Shown: positions 16,765-26,851, counted from the first letter of the stretch. The stretch: DNA of 64,000 nucleotides from Oligoflexus sp. (GCF_035712445.1 NZ_DASTAT010000068.1:1-64000), one strand, 5' to 3'. Program-made: numbers and translations. Notes: generated by a model from the sequence alone, not told the origin.

Positions 16765-19599
16765 CTAGGCCCCCAGGGACAATTGTTCGGGACTGTGACC
16801 CACCCACCAGAAGGCCTGGGGCAGGTAAAGGGTGAGAATGAAGGCCGCAAAAGGCCGCGTCTCAGGCCCTTTGCGCAAGGCTATCGTCACCCGCCCACCG
16901 ATGCGTTCCATAAAACTCTGCACCGCATCCATACCCACGCCACGGCCGGAAATATCCGTCACCGCGGCCTTGGTGCTCAGGCCTGCTTTGAAAATGAGCG
17001 CGGCGATGGCTTCATCATCGCCCTTCCAGGTCGGTGCAATCAGGCCTTTTTCCAGGGCGCGCGCATGAATCTGACCCAGATCAAGGCCGCGCCCATCATC
17101 AAAGCAGTCGAGCCGGAGCCACGGTCCTTCGATCTGTGCTTCGACGTGAATAAGGCCCTGCCGTGGCTTGCCTTTCTTCTCCCGCTCCTCGGATTCTTCC
17201 AGCCCATGGTCCAAAGCATTACGCAGAATATGTGTGAAAATGGCCTGCATCAACTGCTGGCCGGCTTCTGTCAGCATGATCCCGGGCGCTTCGACTTCCA
17301 ATCGCGGCGGTTCTTTGCCCAGATCACGCGCTATGGAATCGAGGCCACGGCCCGCCTCGACGATGGCATGCCCCACATCAGCCGCGCAGTGGATGTAAAG
17401 GCTGCTTTCCAGATCCAAAACATCCTGGGCGGCGTCCGGCGGCAAATGATTCAAAGGAAGATTCGCGAGGAGCTTCAGGTTCCTGAGGACGAGCGCGCGT
17501 GGCAGGCGCACCCGATCCTCGTCATAATCCCAGCCCAGTTTCTGCTGACTCATGTTCTGATACCGATCCATGATATCGGTCACACGCGCGAATTTATCCT
17601 TGAGCGGCCCGAAATTCATGTCCAAAGAATGCTGGCGCAAAGTCGCGATTTCCTGCTCCAGATCATGGCTGGCGGCGGCGATCGCTTTGAGCTGCAGGGT
17701 GCGCGCGGAACCTTTTACCGTATGAATATTCATGAAAATCTGCCGAATGGCTTCCTTTCGATCCACCGGCCTATTGCCTTCCAGGCTTTGAACGAGGGTC
17801 CGGCTTTCTCCCAGATGATCGTTCATGCGTTTCAGGAAAGCTTTGAAGCGATCTTCGGGAATATTGAGCAGCTCATGCATGATGCGCATGTCCTCTTCAT
17901 TCTGCTGCGTCTGATCCCGCAAAAGCCTGACTTCCGTCATATCGCGAACGCACACGAGCATCTTTTCAATCCGTCCCTGCGCATCCAACACCGGGGACCA
18001 GTCGATTTCAAAGACGCGCTCCTGGTTGTTGATATGAAATGAAAGTTCATGAGGGAGCAAAGCCTGATTCAGATCGAAGGCTATGCTTTCTTCACCAAGG
18101 CAGGCCACCAGGGCTTGAATGATTTGATCTTTGGCATCGCTGCTTAAGCGCACAGCCTGGTCAAGGACCTCACGGAAATCATGGGACGCGATCGACTTTT
18201 CAAAATTGCGCTCCATATAACGCGAATGATCGTGGCCCAATTTCAAATCGGCATTGCGAATCGTCAGAATACCCTGCTGAATCGTATCCAGTATGGATTG
18301 AATATCGCGGGTCTGCCGTTTGACCTCCTGCTCAAGTTCCCGGCGCGAGCGCGAGGCCGCACGGTAGGCTTCCGCGAAGCGTTTGCCGAGCATGCCGCCC
18401 TGCATCATGATAAAGCCGACCTCCGCCCAGGCGATCACGCCCAGATCCATCCGATACTTGGAACCCGCAAAGGCATCATGAATGCCGGCGAGTCCGAGCA
18501 TGACAATGCCGCCCAGGACCCAGCGAAATTTAGGATCCTGACGCGCGGTGACCGCACAACGCCAGAAGATATAGCTGACAAAAATCGTCAGGACCGGAAG
18601 AAAGATAAGGTTATAGAGTCGGGACACGAAAGACAGCGGCGTGAAGAGGAGCAGGGCAATCAGGACCGTGGGAATCCCAAGGACATAACGCGCGCTCGGA
18701 TGCCGAACTGAAGGAAAATGCACCGAGATGAAACCATAGAATGCGAGCGGCCCGATCACATGCGGCAGATAAATCATCCAGGTTCGGACGAGTGTCAGAG
18801 CATACGAAGGCTCCGGCCAAAGAAGGGCCATGATACCCCGAAACGAAGCGGTATGAGCGGCGATGGCCAGACACTGAATCGCCAGCCAAAGCGCCGATGG
18901 ATCGCTGCGGCGCTGCTGAAAAATAAGGAGATGATAGAAAGCGATAATGAGCATGGCCCCGATCAAAAGCGAGAGCTGCACGGTTTCGCCGGTCAGAGCG
19001 GATTGAAAATTCTGCGCGAGACCAAGCCGCGGCGTCACGCGCAGACCGGCCTTGGCCACAGCTTCATTCGCCACCTGAATCACGAGTATGTAATCCGTGC
19101 GCGTGACGTCAAGCGGCAGCGGGATCACATCATTCCGCAGCACAATATCGCTGTGAATGGGACTGGCTTCCTGCCAGCCGAGTTGAAAGATCAGGCGATC
19201 CGGTCCTGGATCGTTCAGAGGTTTCCAAAACACGCGATAAGCGCTGTGAACGGAATTCAAATTCAGCGAAAGGCCCGCAATCGGAGGCACGTTGCGCAAG
19301 ACCAAGCCATAAGTACCTAGACTCCGAGCCTCCTGCCAGAGTGGACTCCAGGGGTTCAAAGGCGTGGGGTTCCATGAACCAGGAACTTTTATCACCCCGG
19401 CCTCGACCAGCTCCTGACTGGACAGCAGCTGTCCTTTCTGAAAGGCCCACTCGCCACTTAATTCCAAAGCCGGGCAGCCGGACGATGGATCCTGGCAGAA
19501 TGTTTCAAGATTACGCTCAGGAATGGCCCCGAAAACCTGAGTCACAAGACCCGAGCAAATCACAAAAATCACCCACAAGCCCGATCTTAGGTACGGCAT
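16765..19599 (-). CDS. 7TMR-DISM sensor with PAS-like, HPt and CheA-like ATPase domains
   Basis: 944 residues. Signal peptide 1-24, then a periplasmic galactose-binding-like 7TMR-DISMED domain (LSGEWAFQKGQLL, VPGSW, GTYGLVLRNVPP), seven transmembrane helices (about 205-410), a coiled coil and a PAS-like region (about 490-560). An HPt domain follows with HTVKGSARTL, its His near residue 625. The HATPase part has NALDHGLEE, DDGRGLD and SGRGVGMDAV. This is CheA-like, but without P2 or CheW-type domains. It has no receiver of its own. The divergent neighbours (AbfB-like protein and a second 7TMR-DISM kinase with a receiver) make a phosphotransfer partnership plausible. Confidence 0.9.
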   Translation of the reverse strand: MPYLRSGLWVIFVICSGLVTQVFGAIPERNLETFCQDPSSGCPALELSGEWAFQKGQLLSSQELVEAGVIKVPGSWNPTPLNPWSPLWQEARSLGTYGLVLRNVPPIAGLSLNLNSVHSAYRVFWKPLNDPGPDRLIFQLGWQEASPIHSDIVLRNDVIPLPLDVTRTDYILVIQVANEAVAKAGLRVTPRLGLAQNFQSALTGETVQLSLLIGAMLIIAFYHLLIFQQRRSDPSALWLAIQCLAIAAHTASFRGIMALLWPEPSYALTLVRTWMIYLPHVIGPLAFYGFISVHFPSVRHPSARYVLGIPTVLIALLLFTPLSFVSRLYNLIFLPVLTIFVSYIFWRCAVTARQDPKFRWVLGGIVMLGLAGIHDAFAGSKYRMDLGVIAWAEVGFIMMQGGMLGKRFAEAYRAASRSRRELEQEVKRQTRDIQSILDTIQQGILTIRNADLKLGHDHSRYMERNFEKSIASHDFREVLDQAVRLSSDAKDQIIQALVACLGEESIAFDLNQALLPHELSFHINNQERVFEIDWSPVLDAQGRIEKMLVCVRDMTEVRLLRDQTQQNEEDMRIMHELLNIPEDRFKAFLKRMNDHLGESRTLVQSLEGNRPVDRKEAIRQIFMNIHTVKGSARTLQLKAIAAASHDLEQEIATLRQHSLDMNFGPLKDKFARVTDIMDRYQNMSQQKLGWDYDEDRVRLPRALVLRNLKLLANLPLNHLPPDAAQDVLDLESSLYIHCAADVGHAIVEAGRGLDSIARDLGKEPPRLEVEAPGIMLTEAGQQLMQAIFTHILRNALDHGLEESEEREKKGKPRQGLIHVEAQIEGPWLRLDCFDDGRGLDLGQIHARALEKGLIAPTWKGDDEAIAALIFKAGLSTKAAVTDISGRGVGMDAVQSFMERIGGRVTIALRKGPETRPFAAFILTLYLPQAFWWVGHSPEQLSLGA

Positions 19600-19730
19600 G
19601 TTTTTTCGCGCCTCATAGGAGTTTGCAGTTATTGTACGGCCCCTGTGGTTTCCCGTCAGCTCATCATTTCCTTTCCGGCTTTGTTAGGGTACATAACGTT
19701 CTTCAAACCCTTTTTTTTGGGAGTTTCGCT

Positions 19731-20693
19731 ATGAAATGGCTCCTCGTTTTCGCCTCATTGTGGATGTTTTCCGGCGCCGCACAAAGCCAGGAATCCCGAG
19801 TCCCGCCTTACTTTGGCGCTATCAAATTACAAAGTTATGATCGCTCCGACCTTTTTTTGGTCCAGCAGAATTTCCGCGGAACCTTCCAGGCTCCTGGCTT
19901 TGGCACCATCAGCCCCGATGGTCAGTGGCTGATCGTCCCGGGCCTTGCGGACCTCAACCTTGTGTCCCTTGAGTCGGTGAACTTTCGCGGCTATTACCTG
20001 ACTCAGGAAGGCGATCGCGTGATCTTGCGGCAGGATGATCGCTCACCTGATCTCCGCCGCCGGGCCACCTTCCGTCGTTCCACCGCCAATACCTTTGCCG
20101 GAACTGTCACCTTCGAAGCTCTGGCCACTCCCGGCTTTTTCCTGTCCCGCGTGAATGAGACGAGCGATGCTGTTCTGAAAAAACTCGTCACGATCGACGA
20201 ACTGAAAGCCGCCAGCTTTGTCGAACTCCTGCCCCAGGGTGGTCGTCCGACAACCGGTGGATCCCGTCCCGCCACGCAAACCGTCTTCGAATCGCTCTGG
20301 TTCCCCGGCCATGTCCTGCGCGTCTTCGGTGAAGATGTCCGCGTTGTTCCCCGGCAGGACGTGAATCCCAAAATCGAGGCGGCCTTTATTCAACGCCCCG
20401 GCCTCGCCGGAACAGGCACGGTATCTTTGGAATCCGTGAGCAAACCTGGATATTACATGCGCGCCCTCCAGGGACGTATTCGCATCGAGGCGCTCAGTCC
20501 CGATGAGAACTGGCGCAAGGATGCATCATTTGTCAAAGTCACGGGTCTTGCTGCGTCCAACGGCGTTTCCTTTCAGTCCCTCGTCACACCTTCCTTCTAC
20601 ATAGGCGTCACAGGCTTTTATGAAGTGTATCTCACCTTCATTTCCAATGACGTCGACAAGAAACTGGTGACATTTTTTGAAACAGCCCCCTGA
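19731..20693 (+). CDS. Secreted AbfB-like (CBM42-type) beta-trefoil protein
   Basis: 320 residues. The ATG at 19731 starts a clear signal peptide (ending AAQSQ); an upstream open reading frame is not convincing. The body consists of repeated units with the AbfB pattern: VSLESVNFRGYYLTQ, VTFEALATPGFFLSR, VFESLWFPGHVLRV, VSLESVSKPGYYMRA and VSFQSLVTPSFYIGV. Each is followed by a DxxF/DASF segment. AbfB/CBM42 trefoils bind arabinofuranose side chains in fungal enzymes; the ligand here is unknown and no catalytic domain is attached. It sits between two 7TMR-DISM kinases, so it may bind the sugar they sense. Confidence 0.72.
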   Translation: MKWLLVFASLWMFSGAAQSQESRVPPYFGAIKLQSYDRSDLFLVQQNFRGTFQAPGFGTISPDGQWLIVPGLADLNLVSLESVNFRGYYLTQEGDRVILRQDDRSPDLRRRATFRRSTANTFAGTVTFEALATPGFFLSRVNETSDAVLKKLVTIDELKAASFVELLPQGGRPTTGGSRPATQTVFESLWFPGHVLRVFGEDVRVVPRQDVNPKIEAAFIQRPGLAGTGTVSLESVSKPGYYMRALQGRIRIEALSPDENWRKDASFVKVTGLAASNGVSFQSLVTPSFYIGVTGFYEVYLTFISNDVDKKLVTFFETAP

Positions 20694-20749
20694 ACCAGGT
20701 TAGACTTTTCTCATGGAAGCCGCGCTCATCCCTGGGAGATCGCAACGCC

Positions 20750-23700
20750 ATGAGAAAATTTTTCCGGTGCTGCCTCATCGTTTTGTGTCTCCAATCCATG
20801 GTTCTGAACGAGGCCCAGGCCGCAAGGGATGCCGCCCCGGTTGAAGCGGGGCGTTTGCGTCCGGGCGCATGGGATCCATCCGCCGCCAAAGCCCTGCAGC
20901 TCCGGGGAAGCTGGAATTTTTATCCCGGGGTATTTCTGGGGACGGAAAGGACAGCGAAGGATCAGTGGCCGACGGCCATGCCTTTGAATTTGCCGGGTTC
21001 ATGGGCGAACACCACTCTGGGCAAAACCGGCTTCGGTACCTACATCGTCGAACTTCCCTCACTGCCTGGCGAACCCGGTCTTTACCTTGGTGGTTTTCCC
21101 CAGAACTATAGGCTCCTGGCCGGCACTCTCGATTTGAATAGGATCACGCCTCTTTTCAGCGGCGGCCTGACGGGAAAGACGGCAGACTCCACCCGCAATC
21201 AACTGAAGCGTGGCCTCGCGCCCCTGCCGGATTTCTGCCGTGAAGGCTGCTATCTCTTTTTGGAAGTTTCGGACTTTGTTTTGGCCAATGGCGCGTCCAT
21301 CGGCGAGGCTCCGCTGCTCGATCATTATCCGCGCCTTCTCATCCAGGTTCGCTCGGACGTCTATATCGAATACCTCACCCTCGGCATGCTGGGCTTCGCG
21401 CTCTTCTTTAACCTCGGTCTTTACCTCCGGCATCGCGAGGATACGGGCAGTCTGATCCTGGTGGGTTTTGTCCTTCTGAACATCATACGCTACATGTATA
21501 CGTATGCAGTCCCTGGTCAGTTTACGCAGGAACCGCTGCAGACTCTTGATACCTTGATCCGCAAAGCAGGCTATGCGTCGGCGCCTTTGATCAACATCTG
21601 CTTCGTCGCGTTCTTCCAGGTCAACTTCCCGGATTTTTTTGGAAAGCGTTTTCTGCGCCTCCAGATGATCGTCAGCATTCCTTTGGCCCTGATCATTATC
21701 GCCGGCTCCAGTCGCGTCATGGAACAGGCGATCTACATCGCCGTCGCGGTGTCCCTCATCTCCTTTCTATACTGCATCGTGCGCATGATCCAGGCTATGC
21801 TGGCCCGCACGGAAATGGCCTTTGTCTCGTTCATCGGACTTTGCGCCTATGCGATCGCGCTCTTCAACAGTTTCTTCATAGCCATCAATCTTTATGATGG
21901 CCCCTCATTTGTGAACTATGGCCTTCTCATTTTCATCTTCGTTCAAAGCCAGATCGTCGGCATGCGTTTCGCTCGCACGTTCCGTCTGATCAAGGAACTC
22001 AACAACAAACTCGTCGATCAGGAAAAAACCCGCACCGCCTTCTTTCATAATACGTCGCACGAACTGCGGACGCCTCTGAACGGCATCATCGGACACATCG
22101 ACCTTCTGCAGCGCCAGGAGGCCGAGCAGCTGAGTTCAAAAGCTCAGGAAACGCTCAGAAAGTGCCTGCGTCTTGCCGAGGCCTTGAAAAATCAGGTCAA
22201 TACCATCCTGGACCTGGCGCGTTCCAAGCGCGGCGAGCTCGAACTTCAGGTCAGCCGTATCGATGTGAATGGTCTGAAGCAGGAGGCCGATAGCCTCGCT
22301 GAAGGTCTCAATTTCAAATCCCAGCGCAGCCACTATCAATCGCAAATCATCATGAACGATGATCAGACCCACGCGATCAACGATCAGGAAAAAATCCTGA
22401 CCATCCTCCGCAATCTGATCGGCAACGCCTTCAAATTCGGCGCCATGCATCGGGACAACGATGTCGCCTTACGTTTGATCCTGAACCGGGAAACTCTCAT
22501 CATCGAGGTGGCCGATACCGGCATCGGCATTCCCATCACGGAAAGGCAGCGCATCTTTGAAGCCTTTACCCAGGTCACAAGCGATGCCAGGCGCCGCTAT
22601 GAGGGAACCGGCCTTGGCCTTGCGATGGTGCATGATCTCGTCCGCTTCCTCGGCGGAACGATTGAACTCGAATCCACCGTGGATCAGGGTTCTCTTTTCC
22701 GCGTGATCCTTCCGCATCAGGCCGCGGCACTGCTGGAAAATCGTGTGGCTCGCCATCCGGCCGTTTCCAAACCCGCGCCGATTGCGCTTCCCGATGGGAC
22801 GGATCCTGGGCCCATGGAAACAGCATCCTGGGACCATCTCAAAGCGCGTCAAGCGGCTCGAATTTTGGTGGTGGATGATAACGCGACCAACCGCGAGGTG
22901 ATGTTTGAAATCCTCAAAAGCGCCAACTATGAAGTGATCCTGGCTGAGGGCGGCCAGGAGGCTCTGGAAAAAATGCGGCAGGAGGAATTTCAGCTCGTCC
23001 TTCTCGATCTCATGATGCCCGAGGTGTCAGGCGAAGATGTGATGAACACCATGAAAAAAGAGGGCCTGCTCGTCACCGTTCCCGTGATCCTGATCACAGC
23101 GCGCGCCAGTGATGAAGACCGAATCCTCGGCCTGACTCTGGGCGCCGACGATTATCTCGCCAAACCCATTCTGTCCCAGGAGCTGCTTCTTCGCGTGCGA
23201 AACCTCCTGGAACGCAATCAGTATGTCAGAACTCAAAAAGAGCATGACGTCGTTGAAAAAATGCTCTTCGCGGCGCAGAACACCGAACGCGACGCCAGCC
23301 ATCACGCTTTGCCACCGCACCTGAAGCTCGCGGATCTCTATACGCCAGCGGAAAACACCGGCGGCGACTGGTTCGGCTATGATTACCATGAAGCTTCAAA
23401 ACGCCTTTACATCGGCCTCGGTGATGTCACAGGTCACGGCGTTCATTCCGCACTGGTCACGCTCGCCGTGGCCGGGGCCATTCGCGGCACCTGGCGTCTT
23501 TTGGAAGGTCGCGGCTCACTCTTCTCGATTGACGAGGCCCTTTACCTGATGCATCAAAGCGCCCAGGAAGCGGTGCGTTTTTCAGGCAAGCATGCCGAGA
23601 AAATGATGACCATGGTCTTTCTCGTTATTGACCTCGAACGTCGCGAACTGCATTACCTTAACGCCGGTCATCTGCCCATCTATATCCGGCAGGGCACGCA

Positions 23701-23995
23701 GCTAACCACCATGCTGCAGGCCTCAAGCCCCCTGGGCATCCACGATAGCGACGATTTCCAGCGCCGCACGCTCTCCCTCGAAGCGGATGCCATGGTCTTT
23801 GTCTTCTCGGATGGCCTTACAGAAAATCACGGGCCCGCCGGCGAACATCTCAAAAGCCGCGAACTGCAAAAAATCCTCGTCAACGCCAAGGACCCGAATC
23901 AACTCAAAGCCGCTCTCGTGGAAAAGACTCAAGCGCTCTGGGGCCAGACCCCTCTGGAGGATGATGTCAGCTTTGTCTGCCTTCAGGTCAGCTGA
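20750..23995 (+). CDS. 7TMR-DISM hybrid histidine kinase with receiver and SpoIIE-type phosphatase
   Basis: 1081 residues. Signal peptide 1-25, a DISMED-type periplasmic domain (LRGSWNFYPG, LPGSW, FGTYIVELP), seven transmembrane helices (about 200-410), then HisKA with FHNTSHELRTPLNG (His near 433). The HATPase has NAFKFG, DTGIGIP and GTGLGLAMV. A receiver follows (LVVDDN, phosphoacceptor in LVLLDLMMPEVSG near 750, AKPI). Last is a PP2C/SpoIIE-type phosphatase (about 850-1081) with NTGGDWFGY, GDVTGHGVHSAL, LNAGHLP and SDGLTE. All catalytic elements look intact. Phosphorylation of the receiver probably switches the Ser/Thr phosphatase, as in RsbU-like partner switching; the target is not in this window. 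Confidence 0.93.
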   Translation: MRKFFRCCLIVLCLQSMVLNEAQAARDAAPVEAGRLRPGAWDPSAAKALQLRGSWNFYPGVFLGTERTAKDQWPTAMPLNLPGSWANTTLGKTGFGTYIVELPSLPGEPGLYLGGFPQNYRLLAGTLDLNRITPLFSGGLTGKTADSTRNQLKRGLAPLPDFCREGCYLFLEVSDFVLANGASIGEAPLLDHYPRLLIQVRSDVYIEYLTLGMLGFALFFNLGLYLRHREDTGSLILVGFVLLNIIRYMYTYAVPGQFTQEPLQTLDTLIRKAGYASAPLINICFVAFFQVNFPDFFGKRFLRLQMIVSIPLALIIIAGSSRVMEQAIYIAVAVSLISFLYCIVRMIQAMLARTEMAFVSFIGLCAYAIALFNSFFIAINLYDGPSFVNYGLLIFIFVQSQIVGMRFARTFRLIKELNNKLVDQEKTRTAFFHNTSHELRTPLNGIIGHIDLLQRQEAEQLSSKAQETLRKCLRLAEALKNQVNTILDLARSKRGELELQVSRIDVNGLKQEADSLAEGLNFKSQRSHYQSQIIMNDDQTHAINDQEKILTILRNLIGNAFKFGAMHRDNDVALRLILNRETLIIEVADTGIGIPITERQRIFEAFTQVTSDARRRYEGTGLGLAMVHDLVRFLGGTIELESTVDQGSLFRVILPHQAAALLENRVARHPAVSKPAPIALPDGTDPGPMETASWDHLKARQAARILVVDDNATNREVMFEILKSANYEVILAEGGQEALEKMRQEEFQLVLLDLMMPEVSGEDVMNTMKKEGLLVTVPVILITARASDEDRILGLTLGADDYLAKPILSQELLLRVRNLLERNQYVRTQKEHDVVEKMLFAAQNTERDASHHALPPHLKLADLYTPAENTGGDWFGYDYHEASKRLYIGLGDVTGHGVHSALVTLAVAGAIRGTWRLLEGRGSLFSIDEALYLMHQSAQEAVRFSGKHAEKMMTMVFLVIDLERRELHYLNAGHLPIYIRQGTQLTTMLQASSPLGIHDSDDFQRRTLSLEADAMVFVFSDGLTENHGPAGEHLKSRELQKILVNAKDPNQLKAALVEKTQALWGQTPLEDDVSFVCLQVS

Positions 23996-23998
23996 TGG

Positions 23999-24139
23999 GT
24001 GGGGTTCTTTTTGGCCCCAAGATTTACTGTAGATCCCGATCTGCACCCGAATTTTCATACCTACGTCCGCAGCAAGGCGCCGTGGGTGCAGCTGCAGGCC
24101 GATCATCCCAAGTTCCAAGAGCTGCCTTTGCTTGACTGA
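23999..24139 (+). pseudogene. Remnant of a GFA-family (glutathione-dependent formaldehyde-activating-like) gene
   Basis: Directly after the kinase stop, and in the same frame, 46 codons are open. Their translation contains DPDLHPNFHTYVRSK followed by APWVQL and HPKFQELP. This matches the C-terminal end of GFA-family proteins (D-P-x-x-x-x-P-x-x-H, then SKxPW, then LPxF). The rest of the domain, including its zinc cysteines, is absent. I read it as the surviving tail of a deleted gene. Identification is by memory of the family pattern, so only moderate confidence. Confidence 0.5.
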
Positions 24140-24412
24140 CCCCACCCTCGCAACACTACAAATCGACTTGCCATCAGGAGCGGACTCGTCCACATTGCGT
24201 GGGTGAGGACGGGAAAATCCGCCAGAAAAACTTTCGGCCCTTCTGTAAGAATAGTCAGGAACAACCCATGCATAGAGGGTATGTTCCCGCTGAGGGGCCA
24301 ATATGATGGACTGCATCCCGCATATTCGCTCTCAAAAACCCCGGAAAATTATTATAAGGGAAGGGACCGGCCGCGAGTGCCGTCTCGTATCCCTCTGAGG
24401 AGTTTACTGTCG
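24140..24412. other. Intergenic region before mutS2
   Basis: About 270 bases with no convincing gene. It ends in TGAGGAG, about ten bases before the mutS2 ATG. Reading frames here on either strand lack family signals. It may carry the mutS2 promoter, but no match good enough to place was found. Confidence 0.5.
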
Positions 24413-26851
24413 ATGATCCAAGAGTTGACCCTTGAAAAACTGCAATGGCCCCAGCTTCTTGAGTATTTGGCTCAGGAAGCCCAGACGCTCGAAGGGCGCG
24501 ATGCCTGCGCGCGACTGAAGCCGGAATTTGCAGCTGACGATATTGAAAAACGCTGGCAGGACGTTGTGCCCCTGCGTGACCTTCTCCGTTCCGGCTATCG
24601 GCCGCCGATTGGCGAGCTGCCCGAGATGCGTCCTATCTTCCGCGGGGCTCTGCTTGGTCAGATTCTGGACGGCGAGATGCTCTGGAACGTCTACGTGCTC
24701 CTGCAAACCGTGCGCAATGTGCATCAGTTCGCGGCCGACCGCATGGATCGCTGCCGCACTCTGACCCGCTTTCACCGCACGATTCATCCCCTGCCCAAAC
24801 TGGCGCGAACCATCGAAAAAACCATATCCCCCGATGGGGAACTTCTCGATGATGCCTCGCCAGAACTCCAAAGGATTCGCGCGCAAAAACTTTCGATGCG
24901 TAAAAAAATCGAGCAGATGATCCGTCAGCTCCTGACCGATCAGCAGCTCGAACCTTATGTTCAGGATAAATTCTTCACCGTGCGTTCCGAACGCTACGTG
25001 GTGCCGATCCGCCTTGATGGGCGCGGCCGCGTGAAGGGCTATATTCATGATAGTTCGGATAGTGGCCAGACTCTGTATATCGAGCTGTCCGAAATCCGTC
25101 CGCTCAACGATGCTCTTCTGGAGCTGGAATCTGCGGAAAAAATCGAAATCCTGCGTATCTTCAAAGAACTGAGCATGCAGGTGGCCGCAGAGCTTGAAAT
25201 ACTGACGACCAATTATGAAGGCCTGATTGAACTCGATGTCCTCTGCGCCGAAGCCGGTCTTGCCGTGCGTTTGGATGCCGGCCAGGCTGTCCTTCGCAAA
25301 GATCCCGGCCTCCGACTTTCGTATGCCCGGCATCCGCTCCTCGCCCTTCAGGATGGTCCCAAGGCTGTGGCCAACTCCGTCTCGCTGGAGGACGGACAGA
25401 TTTCCTTGATCGTTTCAGGTCCCAACGCCGGTGGTAAAACAGTGGTGCTGAAGACTGTGGGTCTGCTCCATCTGATGGCCAAATCCCGCCTGCTCGTTCC
25501 CTGCGATGAACATTCCGAACTTTATCTCTTCCGTAATATCTTCGTGGAAATCGGTGACGCTCAGAATCTGAGTGCGAACCTCTCCACCTTCTCGGGTCAT
25601 CTGATGGGCCTCAAACCCATTCTGCAGAACTCGCGTCCTGACGACCTCGTGCTGCTTGATGAACTGGCTGTCGGCACCGAGCCTCAAACCGGCTGCGCGA
25701 TCGGCCAGGCGGTTCTGGAAGAACTCGTCAACCGCCGCACGATCAACATTGTCACGACGCACTTTGATAACCTGAAGAGCCTCGCTGTCAATGATCAGCG
25801 TTTCCGCAACGGTTCGATGGAATTCTCCACCAAGAATCTGCAGCCGACCTATAAGCTGATCCTCGATCTTCCCGGTCAATCCTATGGTATCGAAGTCGCC
25901 GAGCATATCGGTCTGCCGAAGCATGTCATCGAACGGGCCAAGGATCTGCGCGGCCGTTCCAGCAGTCAGATGGATCAGATCCTGGAATCATGGCAGCTCC
26001 TGCGTGAAGAAGCCGAGCGTGAAAAGAAAAAATACGAGCAACTCAAACTCGAAATGGAAAGTCAGAAATTCCGTTGGGAGCAGGAGCGTGCGGCCCTCGC
26101 CAATGCCAAGGCGGATATCTCGGCCAAGATCAAAGCCCGCTATGAAGATCAGATCGACGATCTGAAACGCAGCTATAATGAAATCCTGGACGACATCAAA
26201 CAGACCGTTCAGGAACAGAAAAAACTCAGTTCGGGACCGGAGGCGATCCGCGACGCACTGAAGGACAAACAGAAAAGGGCCGAGGGTATCGGTCGCGATC
26301 TGAGTGTGGGTCTCGACCGGCTGGCCAGTGAATTCCGCTCCTCCGTTGAGTTACCGGGTATACCGGCCGACATCACTCAGCTGAGCACTGGCAGTCGTGT
26401 TTACATTGTCTCGATGGGCAAGGAGGCCGTGGTCAGCAAAGTTCAGCCAACGCTCGAAGTGACCGCCGGTCTGCTCAAACTTCGTCCATCCCTTCAGGAT
26501 CTGCGTATGCTGGTGGAAACGGCCGAAGCCAAAAAAACAAGCAAAGTCCGCGGCCCGGCGGCCACACCGGATAAGTCCCAGATTGGACTGGTGATTCCGA
26601 CGCCGACCAACAGCCTTGATCTGCGCGGCATGGATACCGATACGGCTTTGGACCGCACATGGAGCTTCATCGACAAGGCCGTTCTGCGTGGCGAAAACTG
26701 GGTGATCCTGATTCACGGCCACGGCACCGATACGCTCAAGCGTGGGCTTAGAAAAGCACTGACCAAGGATGCTCCATACGCCCTGGACTTCAGACCCGGT
26801 GAGCCCGAAGAGGGCGGAGACGGCGTCACTGTCGTTCAATTGCGCCACTAA
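24413..26851 (+). CDS. mutS2: MutS2 family ATPase/endonuclease
   Basis: 812 residues from the ATG at 24413, chosen because TGAGGAG precedes it and the family begins with a sequence like MIQELTLEKLQWPQLLEYLA; the frame is open further upstream without homology. Walker A is SGPNAGGKTVVLKT (near 337), followed by STFSGHLMGL and LLDELAVGTEPQTG (Walker B and D-loop). A long coiled coil (about 510-620) and a C-terminal Smr domain follow, with LDLRGMD (near 735; usually LDLHG) and HGHGTDTLKRGLR. MutS2 acts on branched DNA or collided ribosomes depending on species. The Smr first-motif His is replaced by Arg, which may affect nuclease activity. Confidence 0.95.
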   Translation: MIQELTLEKLQWPQLLEYLAQEAQTLEGRDACARLKPEFAADDIEKRWQDVVPLRDLLRSGYRPPIGELPEMRPIFRGALLGQILDGEMLWNVYVLLQTVRNVHQFAADRMDRCRTLTRFHRTIHPLPKLARTIEKTISPDGELLDDASPELQRIRAQKLSMRKKIEQMIRQLLTDQQLEPYVQDKFFTVRSERYVVPIRLDGRGRVKGYIHDSSDSGQTLYIELSEIRPLNDALLELESAEKIEILRIFKELSMQVAAELEILTTNYEGLIELDVLCAEAGLAVRLDAGQAVLRKDPGLRLSYARHPLLALQDGPKAVANSVSLEDGQISLIVSGPNAGGKTVVLKTVGLLHLMAKSRLLVPCDEHSELYLFRNIFVEIGDAQNLSANLSTFSGHLMGLKPILQNSRPDDLVLLDELAVGTEPQTGCAIGQAVLEELVNRRTINIVTTHFDNLKSLAVNDQRFRNGSMEFSTKNLQPTYKLILDLPGQSYGIEVAEHIGLPKHVIERAKDLRGRSSSQMDQILESWQLLREEAEREKKKYEQLKLEMESQKFRWEQERAALANAKADISAKIKARYEDQIDDLKRSYNEILDDIKQTVQEQKKLSSGPEAIRDALKDKQKRAEGIGRDLSVGLDRLASEFRSSVELPGIPADITQLSTGSRVYIVSMGKEAVVSKVQPTLEVTAGLLKLRPSLQDLRMLVETAEAKKTSKVRGPAATPDKSQIGLVIPTPTNSLDLRGMDTDTALDRTWSFIDKAVLRGENWVILIHGHGTDTLKRGLRKALTKDAPYALDFRPGEPEEGGDGVTVVQLRH

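Noticed and set aside
19341..19730. Upstream extension of the AbfB-like gene
   Set aside because: The ATG at 19731 gives a clean signal peptide; the upstream part overlaps the divergent gene and has no homology.
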